From NCBI GenBank assembly GCA_043738385.1, contig JAYUGL010000317.1:1-8710 (forward strand): a stretch of DNA of 8,710 bases. Direction: 5' to 3'. The translations under genes and the position numbers were made by a program. Positions 1-7,286 of the stretch are shown piece after piece. A model generated the notes under the pieces. That model was not told the DNA's origin, searched no databases, and was given only the letters and a program-made list of their open reading frames with translations. This DNA is from JANYCD01 sp043738385. Lineage in GTDB: Bacteria > Pseudomonadota > Gammaproteobacteria > Burkholderiales > Rhodocyclaceae. Within the stretch, counting starts at the first letter, position 1. Each line of letters starts with the position of its first letter.

Positions 1-1191
1 AATGCCGGTCACCGGCTCTGAGTACGCGCCAGCCATGAAATGGAGAGCCACAACGGCGATTTTGATTGCAGCCGGCGCCGAAGCGCTAAAAATGCAATAT
101 AGAAGGAAGCCGATATAGAGCGCCCCACCCAGCAATCCGTATTCGATGAAGATTTTCGAATGGAGCATCTCCGCCACCGGGTAAGAAACCTGCGCGGCGA
201 CGTCACGGAAGGCGCCGGCCCCATAACCGGTGAGCGCGTGCGCCGTGTCATTGAACAGCGTCTGCTGGAACAGGGAGACCCAGCTGACGAAGCGCGCCGA
301 TGCACTGGAGCCGGAAGTCCCAAACTCGCCCAGCCGGTCGAGGAAAATGTCGAGGCGCAACGGCACGGCAAGAACCGCGCAGAGAACGACTGCGGCCGCG
401 AATACAACGATCAGGTCTGCCCGCCGGTTCGCGAGCAACGCGGCAGGCAGACCGAAGGCAAGTATGAGGAAACCCGTACCGGAATAAGACACAATCATGG
501 CCAGGAACAGGATAGCCAGGCGCGATGCGCGCTGTCGCGTCACGAGTTCAACCAGAAGGCCGATGGCAAGCAACTGGGAGAAAAAAGACGGCTCGAGCAA
601 AAACACGCCATTCGCTTTGTAGAGAGATGAGCCCCAATAAAGCGCGTTGAGATAGTTGAATCCATGAACAATAAAATTGTTGGGCGCGAAGTTTTCGATT
701 GGAAACGCGTATTGGGCTCCGACAAAAACCTGGAGAAAAAACTGTGCGATGCCGCAGATCGCGAAAAACGCGACCAAATTTGAAAAAGGCGCCACTGATT
801 CGGAAAATTGTTCCGCCGCTCTAGGGACAATCAGGGTGTAGGTCAACCCGACCGCCGCCATGTAGATGAAGGACAACAGCGAAAACGGCTCCTGTCGCAG
901 AATTTGCAGAATGCCCAAGGCACCCACGGTCAGCGCATAGAAGCATGCGCGTCCCGGATGAATATGGACCCGACCCAGAGCAAGACCCGTTGCCAGCGAG
1001 AGAAAAACCAGAGGCAGTCCGATGCCCAGGCCGCGCGCCCCGAATGGCGGTATCGCAAACTTTGAAAAAAAAGTCGTCGCAATCAGCGGCGCATAGACGA
1101 ACCATTCGCCGGCCTTGGCCACGGGCGATGTGCTCGGCTGAGCCGCCGGGCCGCGCACGTCATCCAATGCGAATGTTGACGAGACACTCAT
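1..1191 (-). CDS. Wzy/O-antigen-ligase-like polysaccharide polymerase, 3' end cut by window edge
   Basis: An open frame of 397 codons runs from the ATG at 1191 to the left edge without a stop, so the C-terminus is missing. It is a polytopic inner-membrane protein with many hydrophobic segments (about residues 32-50, 55-72, 82-97, 105-122, 136-158, 204-217, 224-250, 258-277 and 354-370). Motifs fit the Wzy/WaaL fold: LEPSFFSQ near 199-206, SYSGTG at 235-240, Arg300 followed by FVSW, GYGAGAF at 322-328, then a conserved-looking His344 and EYGLLGG at 350-356. The long loop between the GTG motif and His344 is the likely periplasmic catalytic loop. The probable role is polymerisation of lipid-linked EPS repeat units; ligase activity cannot be excluded. 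It starts 61 bp after epsG, with a weak GGTGA ahead of the ATG, so it is probably in the same operon. It lacks the Cys/Arg exosortase motifs and is not EpsH. Confidence 0.8.
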   Translation of the reverse strand, partial: MSVSSTFALDDVRGPAAQPSTSPVAKAGEWFVYAPLIATTFFSKFAIPPFGARGLGIGLPLVFLSLATGLALGRVHIHPGRACFYALTVGALGILQILRQEPFSLLSFIYMAAVGLTYTLIVPRAAEQFSESVAPFSNLVAFFAICGIAQFFLQVFVGAQYAFPIENFAPNNFIVHGFNYLNALYWGSSLYKANGVFLLEPSFFSQLLAIGLLVELVTRQRASRLAILFLAMIVSYSGTGFLILAFGLPAALLANRRADLIVVFAAAVVLCAVLAVPLRLDIFLDRLGEFGTSGSSASARFVSWVSLFQQTLFNDTAHALTGYGAGAFRDVAAQVSYPVAEMLHSKIFIEYGLLGGALYIGFLLYCIFSASAPAAIKIAVVALHFMAGAYSEPVTGI

Positions 1192-1252
1192 TGTCTGTTC
1201 ACCGCCAGACAGCGCGTGGACGCAATCAATCTGTTGCGGCACATTTGCGCGT

Positions 1253-2140
1253 CTAAAATTGGTTCATGACTGCCCCCACGACCCGGGCGCCACTCTGGCT
1301 CAGCATGTCGATGAAGGCGATGGTCGGCTGAGCCACTGACTGGGCGGGACGCGTCACCAGCAGCGCCGTTCCCGCCCGCGACGCGATAATCTGCGCATCC
1401 GCACCGCATTTCCATGCCGGTGTATCGAGCAGCACGACATCGTAGTCGCGGGACACGGTCTCAATGACTGTCTTGAATTTTTGCCCCGACAGCAGTTCTT
1501 GCGGATTGTTCGGAACCGGCCCGGCGGGAAGCACCGAAAGCCCGGCGACCGCGCTGATAAGGATGATCGCACCGTCATCCGCCTGGTCGGCGAGTACGGA
1601 CGAAAGTCCCGACCAATTGTAGAGATTGAAAATCTGGTGCAGGCGCGGAGAGCGCATGTTGGCGTCGATCAGCAGGGTGCGTTGGCCCAGTTGGGAGAAC
1701 AATGCGGCGAGATTGGCGATGATGAAACTACGTCCGACGCGGTCTTCCACACCGACCACCGCCAAACACTTTCCGTCGACGCGCTTGTCCAGCCATCTCA
1801 ACATGAGCTGGCTGCGCAACGTTCGGATGGCCTCGACGCAGGGATGGTCGGGTTGGTGCACGGCAAGTATCTCCGGTGCAACCGGGCTTTCTCTGGCCGG
1901 ACCACCAATGTGCTGGAGTTGTTGTGCCAAGACGAAGCGAACGTCGTCCTGTTTCAACAGACCAAGATTCAAGCCGGCTTCGCAAAACAGCAAGTCGCGC
2001 TCTTTCTGAAAGCGCAGGATATTGTCGCGGCCTTCGGGCGTCAGCCGTCCGGCGTCGACCAGAAGGGCGCCGATCAAACGGCCAGCTTCGGGTTCTACCT
2101 CCTTGACCTTATCGACCAGGCTGGGTGCGATGGCATTCAT
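1253..2140 (-). CDS. epsG: EpsG-type chain-length-determinant tyrosine kinase / BY-kinase ATPase
   Basis: This 295-residue cytoplasmic protein belongs to the EpsG branch of bacterial tyrosine kinases, which act with the membrane partner EpsF to control EPS chain length and export. The first ~90 residues form a small domain (GRLIGALLVDAGRL, then GLNLGLLKQDDVRF) resembling the N-terminal domain of this family and of MshE-like ATPases. The MinD/ParA-like kinase domain follows: a P-loop-like stretch GVEDRVGRSF at about 130-139, Walker A' LLIDANMRSP and Walker B VVLLDTPA. The P-loop ends in Gly-Arg-Ser, not Gly-Lys-Ser/Thr. From memory, other EpsG proteins also show GRS there, but usually after Gly-Glu, where this one has Arg-Val. 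There is no C-terminal tyrosine cluster; the chain ends in AVMNQF. The ATG overlaps the epsF stop by ATGA, which suggests translational coupling. Family assignment is firm; kinase activity is not shown. Confidence 0.88.
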   Translation of the reverse strand: MNAIAPSLVDKVKEVEPEAGRLIGALLVDAGRLTPEGRDNILRFQKERDLLFCEAGLNLGLLKQDDVRFVLAQQLQHIGGPARESPVAPEILAVHQPDHPCVEAIRTLRSQLMLRWLDKRVDGKCLAVVGVEDRVGRSFIIANLAALFSQLGQRTLLIDANMRSPRLHQIFNLYNWSGLSSVLADQADDGAIILISAVAGLSVLPAGPVPNNPQELLSGQKFKTVIETVSRDYDVVLLDTPAWKCGADAQIIASRAGTALLVTRPAQSVAQPTIAFIDMLSQSGARVVGAVMNQF

Positions 2141-3555
2141 TGCGCTATCTCGCCGACGTCGATGGCAACATGTCGACTTCTGCCGAGGCCGCGCATAGTG
2201 CCAAAGAACGGTAAGGCACGATGTCTAGGCACCACACCAAAAACCGGAATGCCCGTCAGCGCCACGAAGTGTTCGACCCCGTAAATCCGCGGATTGAGCA
2301 TGTCGCGCAGCAGCGCCAGGCCGGCGCCGAGAAGAATTCCGAAAACAAGCGCCATGGCTAAAAATAGCTTAACTTTGGGAAAGGACGGCGCGACCGGCTC
2401 CACGGCCGTGGCCAGCAGCGCAATATCCGTTTGCGCGACCTGGCTTTGCAGCCTGGTTTCGGACGAGCGCTGCATGACAAGCTCGTAGGCACGCTGGGCA
2501 CTGTCGACTTCCCTTTGCAGGACAGTCAGTTTGTCGCGCCCCGCTGATAAAGTGAGGATGCGCCGCCGCTGCGCGTCCACCGCCGTCTGCAATTGTCCCA
2601 CCTTCTGCGCACCGATCCGGTCGGCGGTATCGAGAGAGCGGCTGACGCGCGACGTTTCGGCGCTCAGGGTGGACCGCATCTGATCAAGCTCCTGCTGCGC
2701 CCGGATGTATTGGGGATGTCTGTCGCCGAGCCGTCCCGCGAGTTCCGCCAATTGCGATTCGTGCTGGGCGATCTGACCCTTCAACTGCTGGATGACGCCG
2801 TTTTGAATTACATCCGGCGATGTCGTACTGTCATTCTGGGCGCTGTTGCGCCGCGCCGCCGATTCTGCATACTGGGCGTGGGCCAGCGCCAATTGAGTGG
2901 ACAGGTCGCCCATGCGCGTATTTTCGACATCGATGCGGTCGGTGCTGACGACTTGCCCACTTTCCTTTTCGGCATCGGAGAGGCGCGTTTGCGCCGCCTC
3001 CAGCTGACTCCTGAGCTTCTCGATCTGCGCGTCGAAAAATTGCGCCGTCTGTTTCGCCGGGCCGCTTTTGAGCAAGATGCTGGCGTCCAAGTAGGCCTGT
3101 GCAAAGGCATTTGCAATCTGGGTGGCGCGCGCGGGGTTACTGGAAACATAGCTGATATCGATGACGTTGCTCTGCCGGCTTGGTTCCACCTTCAGCTTGC
3201 TGAGCAGCAGGCCGGCAAACCAGTCGACCTTGTTCACCCGTCCGTCAGCATCTTGTGGCCAGAGTTCGAGCATTCGCGGATCTTTGTCGAGATTCAAGTT
3301 GATCACGACTTCTCGCGCTACACGAGGACTGCTGATGATGCTGACCTGCGTCGCCACATAACCGGTGCCGATCTGCGTCTGCAATCCGCCGACTGGATCG
3401 GTGCTCAAATTGCTGACCACCACGGACGCCGTTGCCGTGTACTTCGGCGGAACCACCGCTACCACGACCCCGACCAAAACAACCACCGCGACAACTGAAG
3501 CGGCCATCGTCAGCATGTGGGCGGCAAGGATCTGCAGCAATCTGCGCAGCGTCAT
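2137..3555 (-). CDS. epsF: EpsF-type chain length determinant (polysaccharide co-polymerase)
   Basis: This 472-residue inner-membrane protein is of the Wzz/GumC (PCP2) type. It has an N-terminal transmembrane helix (about 15-37), then the Wzz-like segment beginning PPKYTATASVVV. A YVATQVSIISS motif is typical of EpsF. A long Gln/Ala/Glu-rich periplasmic coiled coil covers roughly residues 165-360, with the PQYIRAQQELDQ element inside it. A C-terminal transmembrane helix (about 405-425) follows a Pro-containing segment SFPKVKLFLAM, and a short cytoplasmic tail ends in GEIAQ. It is expected to set polymer length and to bind EpsG. The start at 3555 is preferred over 33 bases upstream because GAGG lies 8 nt before it and the ancestral epsE stop is 10 bp away. 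A start at 3588 would read back into the end of epsE. The stop overlaps the epsG start. No lesion is seen. Confidence 0.9.
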   Translation of the reverse strand: MTLRRLLQILAAHMLTMAASVVAVVVLVGVVVAVVPPKYTATASVVVSNLSTDPVGGLQTQIGTGYVATQVSIISSPRVAREVVINLNLDKDPRMLELWPQDADGRVNKVDWFAGLLLSKLKVEPSRQSNVIDISYVSSNPARATQIANAFAQAYLDASILLKSGPAKQTAQFFDAQIEKLRSQLEAAQTRLSDAEKESGQVVSTDRIDVENTRMGDLSTQLALAHAQYAESAARRNSAQNDSTTSPDVIQNGVIQQLKGQIAQHESQLAELAGRLGDRHPQYIRAQQELDQMRSTLSAETSRVSRSLDTADRIGAQKVGQLQTAVDAQRRRILTLSAGRDKLTVLQREVDSAQRAYELVMQRSSETRLQSQVAQTDIALLATAVEPVAPSFPKVKLFLAMALVFGILLGAGLALLRDMLNPRIYGVEHFVALTGIPVFGVVPRHRALPFFGTMRGLGRSRHVAIDVGEIAQ

Positions 3556-3565
3556 GTTTCTATCC

Positions 3566-4379
3566 TCAAAAAATACTTTCGCCGACAAAAATCACATCGT
3601 CCTGCGCGACCGGATCCGACAACTCGGGACGGCCTTTCACGGCCTTTCACCGCCTTTCCACTCTTGTCATTGCGTTTGACACTGATGCGGTTTTCGCTAC
3701 CGCGCAAAGTGAGACCGCCGCCCGCGGCAAGCGCCTGTTCCATGGTCATGTTGGGTTCAATGACATACTGGCCGGGATGATTGAGCTACCCGTAGATATA
3801 GAAAATCGGCGCTTTCGGCACGAAGATGCTGTCTCCGCCGGCGAGCATGATGTCGCGGTCGGGCCTTCCGTCGAGATAGATGGCGTTGACGTCGATTTGC
3901 TCGCTGAACGGCTTTCCGTTACGGGTGCCGGAGACAATGATCCTGCTGGAGCCGGTCGGGGAAGTTCCTCCGGCCGTCGCGAGCATTTGGGTGAGGTGAG
4001 TACCGAAGGTGAGCAGGGGGTAGCTTCCAGGCCGATTGACCTGACCGAGCACCGAGACCTGATTGCCGACAATCTGCAAGAGGACGATATTGACCTGAGG
4101 CTGCTTGACGAAGCGCCCTTCATCCAGCGCAGTGGCGATCTTTTGCGCGGCGGCGGCGATGGTGAGACCGCCGAGGCTCAATGACCCAACCAATGGATAG
4201 GTGATCGTTCCATTCTCGGATATGCGCGTATCCAGGGTGAGATCGGGACTCTGGTATACGACGATGCGGATGGTGTCCCCCGCGGCCAGCTGGTAGTCGT
4301 TTGTTGCTTCCGCAAAGGCTGCCGGCAGGAAGGCAAACATCCAAAAAGCCACCAGGAGCTTTCCCCAGTCTGGTGTCAT
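3566..4379 (-). pseudogene. epsE: EpsE-type polysaccharide export protein (Wza-like), disrupted by a nonsense codon and a 10-bp-repeat frameshift
   Basis: The intact part (197 codons from the ATG at 4379) has a signal peptide ending AAFA at residue 23. Next comes a polysaccharide-export domain opening YQLAAGDTIRI (29-39), then a first SLBB repeat with SVLGQVNRPG at 109-118. It stops at TAG (3786-3788) just after APIFYIYG. Reading on in frame gives LNHPGQYVIEPNM and QALAAGGGLT, the second SLBB repeat. The TAG therefore sits where the family normally has Glu of GE[VL], and GAG to TAG is a single change. After KSGKAVKG the frame is lost at a 10-bp tandem repeat (3629-3658). Removing one copy gives GRPELSDPVAQDDV and then FVGESIF and a TGA at 3566-3568. 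The repaired protein would be 267 residues, a normal family length. The gene overlaps epsD by ATGA. If expressed, only a product without the second SLBB repeat is made. Confidence 0.85.
3629..3658. repeat. Three tandem copies of a 10-bp unit inside epsE
   Basis: On the plus strand the unit ACGGCCTTTC occurs twice perfectly (3629-3638, 3639-3648), followed by a third copy with one mismatch, ACCGCCTTTC (3649-3658). Ten is not a multiple of three, so each gain or loss shifts the epsE frame. Two copies restore the frame to the natural EpsE C-terminus, and so would five. Such arrays arise by slipped-strand mispairing. Confidence 0.92.
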
Positions 4380-5347
4380 GGCTGGCTTGTCCTTTTGTCG
4401 GATGAAAATTGGTCGACTCGCGATGTGGATCGTGTTTCCAGCGCGAGGGCCGGTGTCATGCCGGAGGACGACGGCCCGGTCAGAAAACTGGAAAGATCGG
4501 CGCGAATCTCTATTTTTGCGTTCGCTCGCAAGCGTTTTTTATCCGCGGCCATGGCTTCCTTCGCCTGGCGATTTTCGAGATAGCTGCGAATTCGCACCCG
4601 CGCGTCTGCTTCGCGGATCGGATCCTCAAGCAACCCCACGACCTGGGCAATGTAGTCCACGCCACCGCTGCTATAGACGATCATGTCACCCAACCTGGCT
4701 GAGGCCAGCCTGGGCAGCAGATCCAGGGGAAGAGATTCGGGTGCCCGAATTGCGGAGTTGACGTGAAACTCGATTCCCCGCAGCCGCAGCCGGCTGGCGA
4801 GTTCGTCGACGGACTGGGTGGCAGATCGCGCATTCTTGATCAGCGCCGCGGCATCAGCGCCTTTGGTAACGGTGAGTTCCTTGAGCGAGTAAAGGCATCG
4901 ATGCGCAAAAAGCTCAGGGTGTGCAAGGTAATAGCGACGGATATTTTCCTCGCTGGGCTTCGGCGCCTTCATCGACAAGTGATCGTAATAAGCACGCGCC
5001 AATATCTCGCGCTTCGCTTCTGCAATGGCCGTTTGAACTTCGGGCGCACGGTCAAGCTCCAGTTTCCTGGCCTGCTCAATCGCCAGCGCCTGATCGACCA
5101 TGGCTTGAACAATCTCGTCAGGCGTCGAACTGGTCTGGTTGGGCTCCGCCGACGTGCGAGCCAGAACTCCCTTGAGCCGGCCGAGAGTGATTGCATCGGC
5201 ATTGACTTTCGCCACGACGACAGCATCGCCCTTACGGACAGCCGGTTGCTCACAAGCGCCGAGCACATAGCCCGCCAACAGCACCGCCAGAAGATTGGCG
5301 GGCCGGCGATAGGGCCTGTAGGCTTGGCGGATGTCACACATCGGCAT
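4376..5347 (-). CDS. epsD: EpsD-family peptidyl-prolyl isomerase-like lipoprotein
   Basis: This envelope lipoprotein of about 323 residues belongs to the EpsD family, found in XrtB-type EPS operons and related to parvulin/SurA chaperones. It has a basic N-terminus, a hydrophobic stretch LLAVLLAGYV and a lipobox LGAC with the acceptor at Cys32. A SurA-like N-terminal helical domain follows: VAKVNADAITLGRL, then EIVQAMVDQALAIEQARK, and EENIRRYYLAHPELF leading into the rotamase-like part. That part (about residues 155-285) lacks an obvious classical parvulin catalytic signature, so a folding or scaffold role is as likely as isomerase activity. A low-complexity Ser/Thr-rich tail ends the protein. 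Start choice is uncertain: ATGs at 5347 and 5341 both overlap the end of the preceding gene, and neither has a clear Shine-Dalgarno, consistent with translational coupling. The ATG at 5407 would add 20 residues before the signal peptide. The stop overlaps epsE by ATGA. Confidence 0.82.
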   Translation of the reverse strand: MPMCDIRQAYRPYRRPANLLAVLLAGYVLGACEQPAVRKGDAVVVAKVNADAITLGRLKGVLARTSAEPNQTSSTPDEIVQAMVDQALAIEQARKLELDRAPEVQTAIAEAKREILARAYYDHLSMKAPKPSEENIRRYYLAHPELFAHRCLYSLKELTVTKGADAAALIKNARSATQSVDELASRLRLRGIEFHVNSAIRAPESLPLDLLPRLASARLGDMIVYSSGGVDYIAQVVGLLEDPIREADARVRIRSYLENRQAKEAMAADKKRLRANAKIEIRADLSSFLTGPSSSGMTPALALETRSTSRVDQFSSDKRTSQP

Positions 5348-5900
5348 TGTCAGTGATCTGAAACTCGGGGGATGACTGCGCTGAAATGATTGACGCGGGT
5401 CCGCCACGGCGCCGAAAAATAGTCAGCGCCGCGATCGCCAGAGCGGCAAGAAAACACGCACCGATTCCGGGTTGCAGTCCGGAATCAGAAGTAAGAGCCA
5501 TCTGGATGCCGTCTTCCAACGATGTGGCCGGCGGCGAAGACATGCCACCGCCGTAAGGGATGCGACCGTTCAAGAAGCCCGAAGCCAAAACTGTCGATGC
5601 CGACATGAGGTCGGCTCGGGTGACGTCACGCTCGAACGAGGATAGCCAGAATGAATGAACGACTTCGGAACCGGGCAAAAATGCCGTGAAGGTCCTGGCG
5701 CCGTCGACGCCGGGGGATTCAGGCTGGAAAATTGCCACGCGCGCTTGCAAGACGTGAACCGCATCCGGAACCGCCGCGCCGATCGCCGCTTCATCAAAAA
5801 ATGTGGCTCCGAGCGCGGGGGCGTGACTCGAAGCGAGGCCGGGAATTGCCATCAATCCGCCTACGACAATGACCAACAAGGATTTGCAAGCATTAGACAT
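5334..5900 (-). CDS. Unrecognised secreted protein with C-terminal membrane anchor, possible exosortase-type substrate
   Basis: I do not recognise this 188-residue protein. It has a signal peptide (CKSLLVIVVGGLMAIPGLA, likely cleaved near ASSHA) and a 110-residue soluble region without a known motif. The soluble region includes VPDAVHVLQARVAIF, TFTAFLPGSEVVHSFW and NGRIPYGGGM. Residues 138-165 have the layout of a sorting tail: SDSGLQPGIG, a hydrophobic helix CFLAALAIAALTIF, then RRR. That order (short motif, helix, basic cluster) is that of PEP-CTERM and VPDSG-CTERM signals, but no PEP or VPDSG is present, and 23 further residues (SSPEFQITDNADV at the end) follow the arginines. A plain C-terminal anchor is the alternative. 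The start at 5900 is set by GGAGG 5 nt upstream and the signal peptide; the open frame extends to 6014 but has no support there. It sits between epsL and epsD and its end overlaps the epsD start. Confidence 0.72.
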   Translation of the reverse strand: MSNACKSLLVIVVGGLMAIPGLASSHAPALGATFFDEAAIGAAVPDAVHVLQARVAIFQPESPGVDGARTFTAFLPGSEVVHSFWLSSFERDVTRADLMSASTVLASGFLNGRIPYGGGMSSPPATSLEDGIQMALTSDSGLQPGIGACFLAALAIAALTIFRRRGGPASIISAQSSPEFQITDNADV

Positions 5901-5905
5901 ACTGA

Positions 5906-5910
5906 CCTCC
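5906..5910 (-). promoter_or_regulatory. Strong Shine-Dalgarno GGAGG that fixes the 5900 start
   Basis: GGAGG lies 5 nt ahead of the ATG at 5900. It is the clearest ribosome-binding site on the minus strand of this window. It marks the secreted-protein gene as an independent translation entry point after the 163-bp gap behind epsL. Confidence 0.8.
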
Positions 5911-6017
5911 AGACAGCAAATTGAAACCGGGCGCGTCAGTATGGCTCCCAGGGCGACCGTGTTGCAATGCAAAGATAGAGGAGCCGACAACAGTAAGAAA
6001 TAGCCCGATGGCACTAT

Positions 6018-6036
6018 CGCCGGCGCACATCCGGCG
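6018..6036 (-). other. GC-rich hairpin in the epsL-downstream gap
   Basis: CGCCGG and CCGGCG form a perfect 6-bp stem with a 7-nt loop, about 28 nt after the epsL stop in the 163-bp gap 5901-6063. No T-run follows on the minus strand, so it is not a standard intrinsic terminator. It may damp read-through or be a processing or stability element between epsL and the rest of the operon. Otherwise the gap shows only a poor promoter-like pair (TTGCAA and CATACT, 18 nt apart) that I do not rely on. Confidence 0.4.
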
Positions 6037-6063
6037 CCAATTTGCGTCAGTGGAAAATATCTG

Positions 6064-7272
6064 TCATAACTTCGCCTTTGCTGAAATCATTGCGGTGTTA
6101 TCCGAAAACTCGAGGCCGGGCAGGTTTGAACCGCGGTTGTTGTGGGCCCACGAAGCCTCCAGCGCCAAGGGGCTGCTGATTTCCCATCGCGCCGTCAGGG
6201 AAGCACCGCGAACGGTGTCACGCCGCAGCGCTCCGGCGCCGGAAAGCGCACCTCGATAGTCATATCTCGTGGCCAGATAACGGGCAGTGAAGCGGGTTGC
6301 GGGGGTGGCATTCCAGCTCGGCCCAATACCGAAGGTGTCGGTCACCAGATAGCTGCTGGATGAGGCTTGGTAACTTCCCAGCGTTCTGGATCCCTCCGCC
6401 TCCATTAAGGTCTTGCCGGTGATATCCCAGTGATAGCGAAGCTGGCCGACGGCGCCGTTGAAATCGCGGGATCCAAAATGATCGTGATCGCGGGAGAGGA
6501 AGCCCACTTGGCCATAGAGCCCCGATTTTCCGGTGATCTGCCAGGCCGCCCGCACCCCGGTTTCGCGCTCGACGAACTCCTTGTCGAGCTGATTGACCGC
6601 GTCGAGAGTCCGGTTCAGGTATTTGCCCGAGCCATGGCGGAAATAACCAGCAAGGGAATTCCCGGCAAGGAATACGTAGCGCAGCGATGCTTCCGCCGAC
6701 CTGATCCGCACGTCTTCCAGGGGCAACACCGGAAGGTCATTGCGCTGCCATAACTGACTTATGGCGAGCGCGGTATGCCAGGGTCCATCAACCATCCAAT
6801 CGAGCGAAATCCCGCTGTTTTCGTTGGTGTTGATATTGCGCTGGTTGTAGCCGGTGAAATCCGCGAAGTTGTTGAGTGATTCCGCCCGCGAATAGGTGAG
6901 GTCGCCGGTCAGGTTAGGCGTCAGCGTCCAACGCCAGGAAGCGTCTCCACTGCGGGAGGTGTAGTTCAGATAGCCGTGATGACGATAATCGTGATGCAGC
7001 AGATTCGCGTCGATGATAAAGCGCTGCTGCGAGTAGGATTTGTCGATCCTGAATCCGACCCCGGTCGCCGTCACAAAATCGGATCTCGCGCTCCCGCCCG
7101 GCCCGGCCGCCGGCATAACGCCCTCGGGTAGCCTGAACAAATTGCTGTCGTACCGTTCCGATGCGAGGAGACCAACTTCCAATACGCCGTTGTCCATCGC
7201 GCTGCCGCATGATGGAAGCATGGCGCCACCCAGTACTACCAATAATATTGGCAATGGGCGAATCAAGAACAT
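6064..7272 (-). CDS. epsL: EpsL-type XrtB-associated outer-membrane beta-barrel protein
   Basis: This 402-residue protein fits the EpsL outer-membrane family found in XrtB/EpsH exopolysaccharide loci. It has a signal peptide (FLIRPLPILLVVLGGAML, probable cleavage after CGSA near residue 25). The mature start carries LEVGLLASERYDSNLFRLP (31-49), the [DS]N[VL]FRL motif typical of the family. The rest is alternating amphipathic strands rich in aromatic and polar residues (TPNLTGDLTYSRAES, GLYGQVGFLSRDHDHF, RFTARYLATRYDY), as expected for a 14-18-strand barrel. It ends in Leu rather than the usual Phe or Trp. Its likely role is polysaccharide passage or modification at the outer membrane, perhaps as the partner pore of EpsE. 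A start at 7272 gives the full signal peptide but has no Shine-Dalgarno, and its ATG lies in an inverted repeat. It is the first minus-strand gene and is divergent from epsA. Confidence 0.85.
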   Translation of the reverse strand: MFLIRPLPILLVVLGGAMLPSCGSAMDNGVLEVGLLASERYDSNLFRLPEGVMPAAGPGGSARSDFVTATGVGFRIDKSYSQQRFIIDANLLHHDYRHHGYLNYTSRSGDASWRWTLTPNLTGDLTYSRAESLNNFADFTGYNQRNINTNENSGISLDWMVDGPWHTALAISQLWQRNDLPVLPLEDVRIRSAEASLRYVFLAGNSLAGYFRHGSGKYLNRTLDAVNQLDKEFVERETGVRAAWQITGKSGLYGQVGFLSRDHDHFGSRDFNGAVGQLRYHWDITGKTLMEAEGSRTLGSYQASSSSYLVTDTFGIGPSWNATPATRFTARYLATRYDYRGALSGAGALRRDTVRGASLTARWEISSPLALEASWAHNNRGSNLPGLEFSDNTAMISAKAKL

Positions 7273-7286
7273 CGGCTAACCCGATG
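7270..7286 (-). promoter_or_regulatory. Inverted repeat containing the epsL start codon
   Basis: CATCGG (7270-7275) and CCGATG (7281-7286) are perfect reverse complements separated by CTAAC. In the epsL transcript the AUG is the last three bases of the downstream arm, so a 6-bp stem with a 5-nt loop would hide the start codon. No Shine-Dalgarno is seen upstream. This suggests structured, possibly regulated initiation, but a short stem like this can also occur by chance. Confidence 0.5.

Noticed and set aside
1..1191. Leftmost gene as the exosortase EpsH
   Set aside because: The membrane layout and the EPSFF, GTG, Arg and GxGAG motifs fit polymerase/ligase proteins; exosortase Cys and Arg active-site motifs are not seen.
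1481..2284. Long plus-strand ORF opposite epsG and epsF
   Set aside because: It is the antisense shadow of two well-supported minus-strand genes and has no motif of its own. The same applies to the long plus-strand ORFs at 2593-3498 and 3432-4184.
3552..3749. Separate 65-residue minus-strand gene beginning within the downstream half of epsE
   Set aside because: It is the remnant of the second SLBB repeat read through the frameshift. It has no ribosome-binding site, and its overlap with the epsF start follows from the shifted frame.
3786..3788. Programmed read-through or recoding of the TAG in epsE
   Set aside because: Read-through would still run into the frameshift at 3629-3658 and give an unnatural C-terminus, so mutation is the simpler explanation.
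5901..6014. Upstream extension of the secreted-protein gene to a start at 6014
   Set aside because: The codon at 6014 is GTG without a Shine-Dalgarno, and the extension would put 38 residues before a clear signal peptide. The ATG at 5900 has GGAGG 5 nt upstream.
6018..6036. Rho-independent terminator after epsL
   Set aside because: The stem is good but no T-run follows on either strand, so it is listed only as a hairpin.
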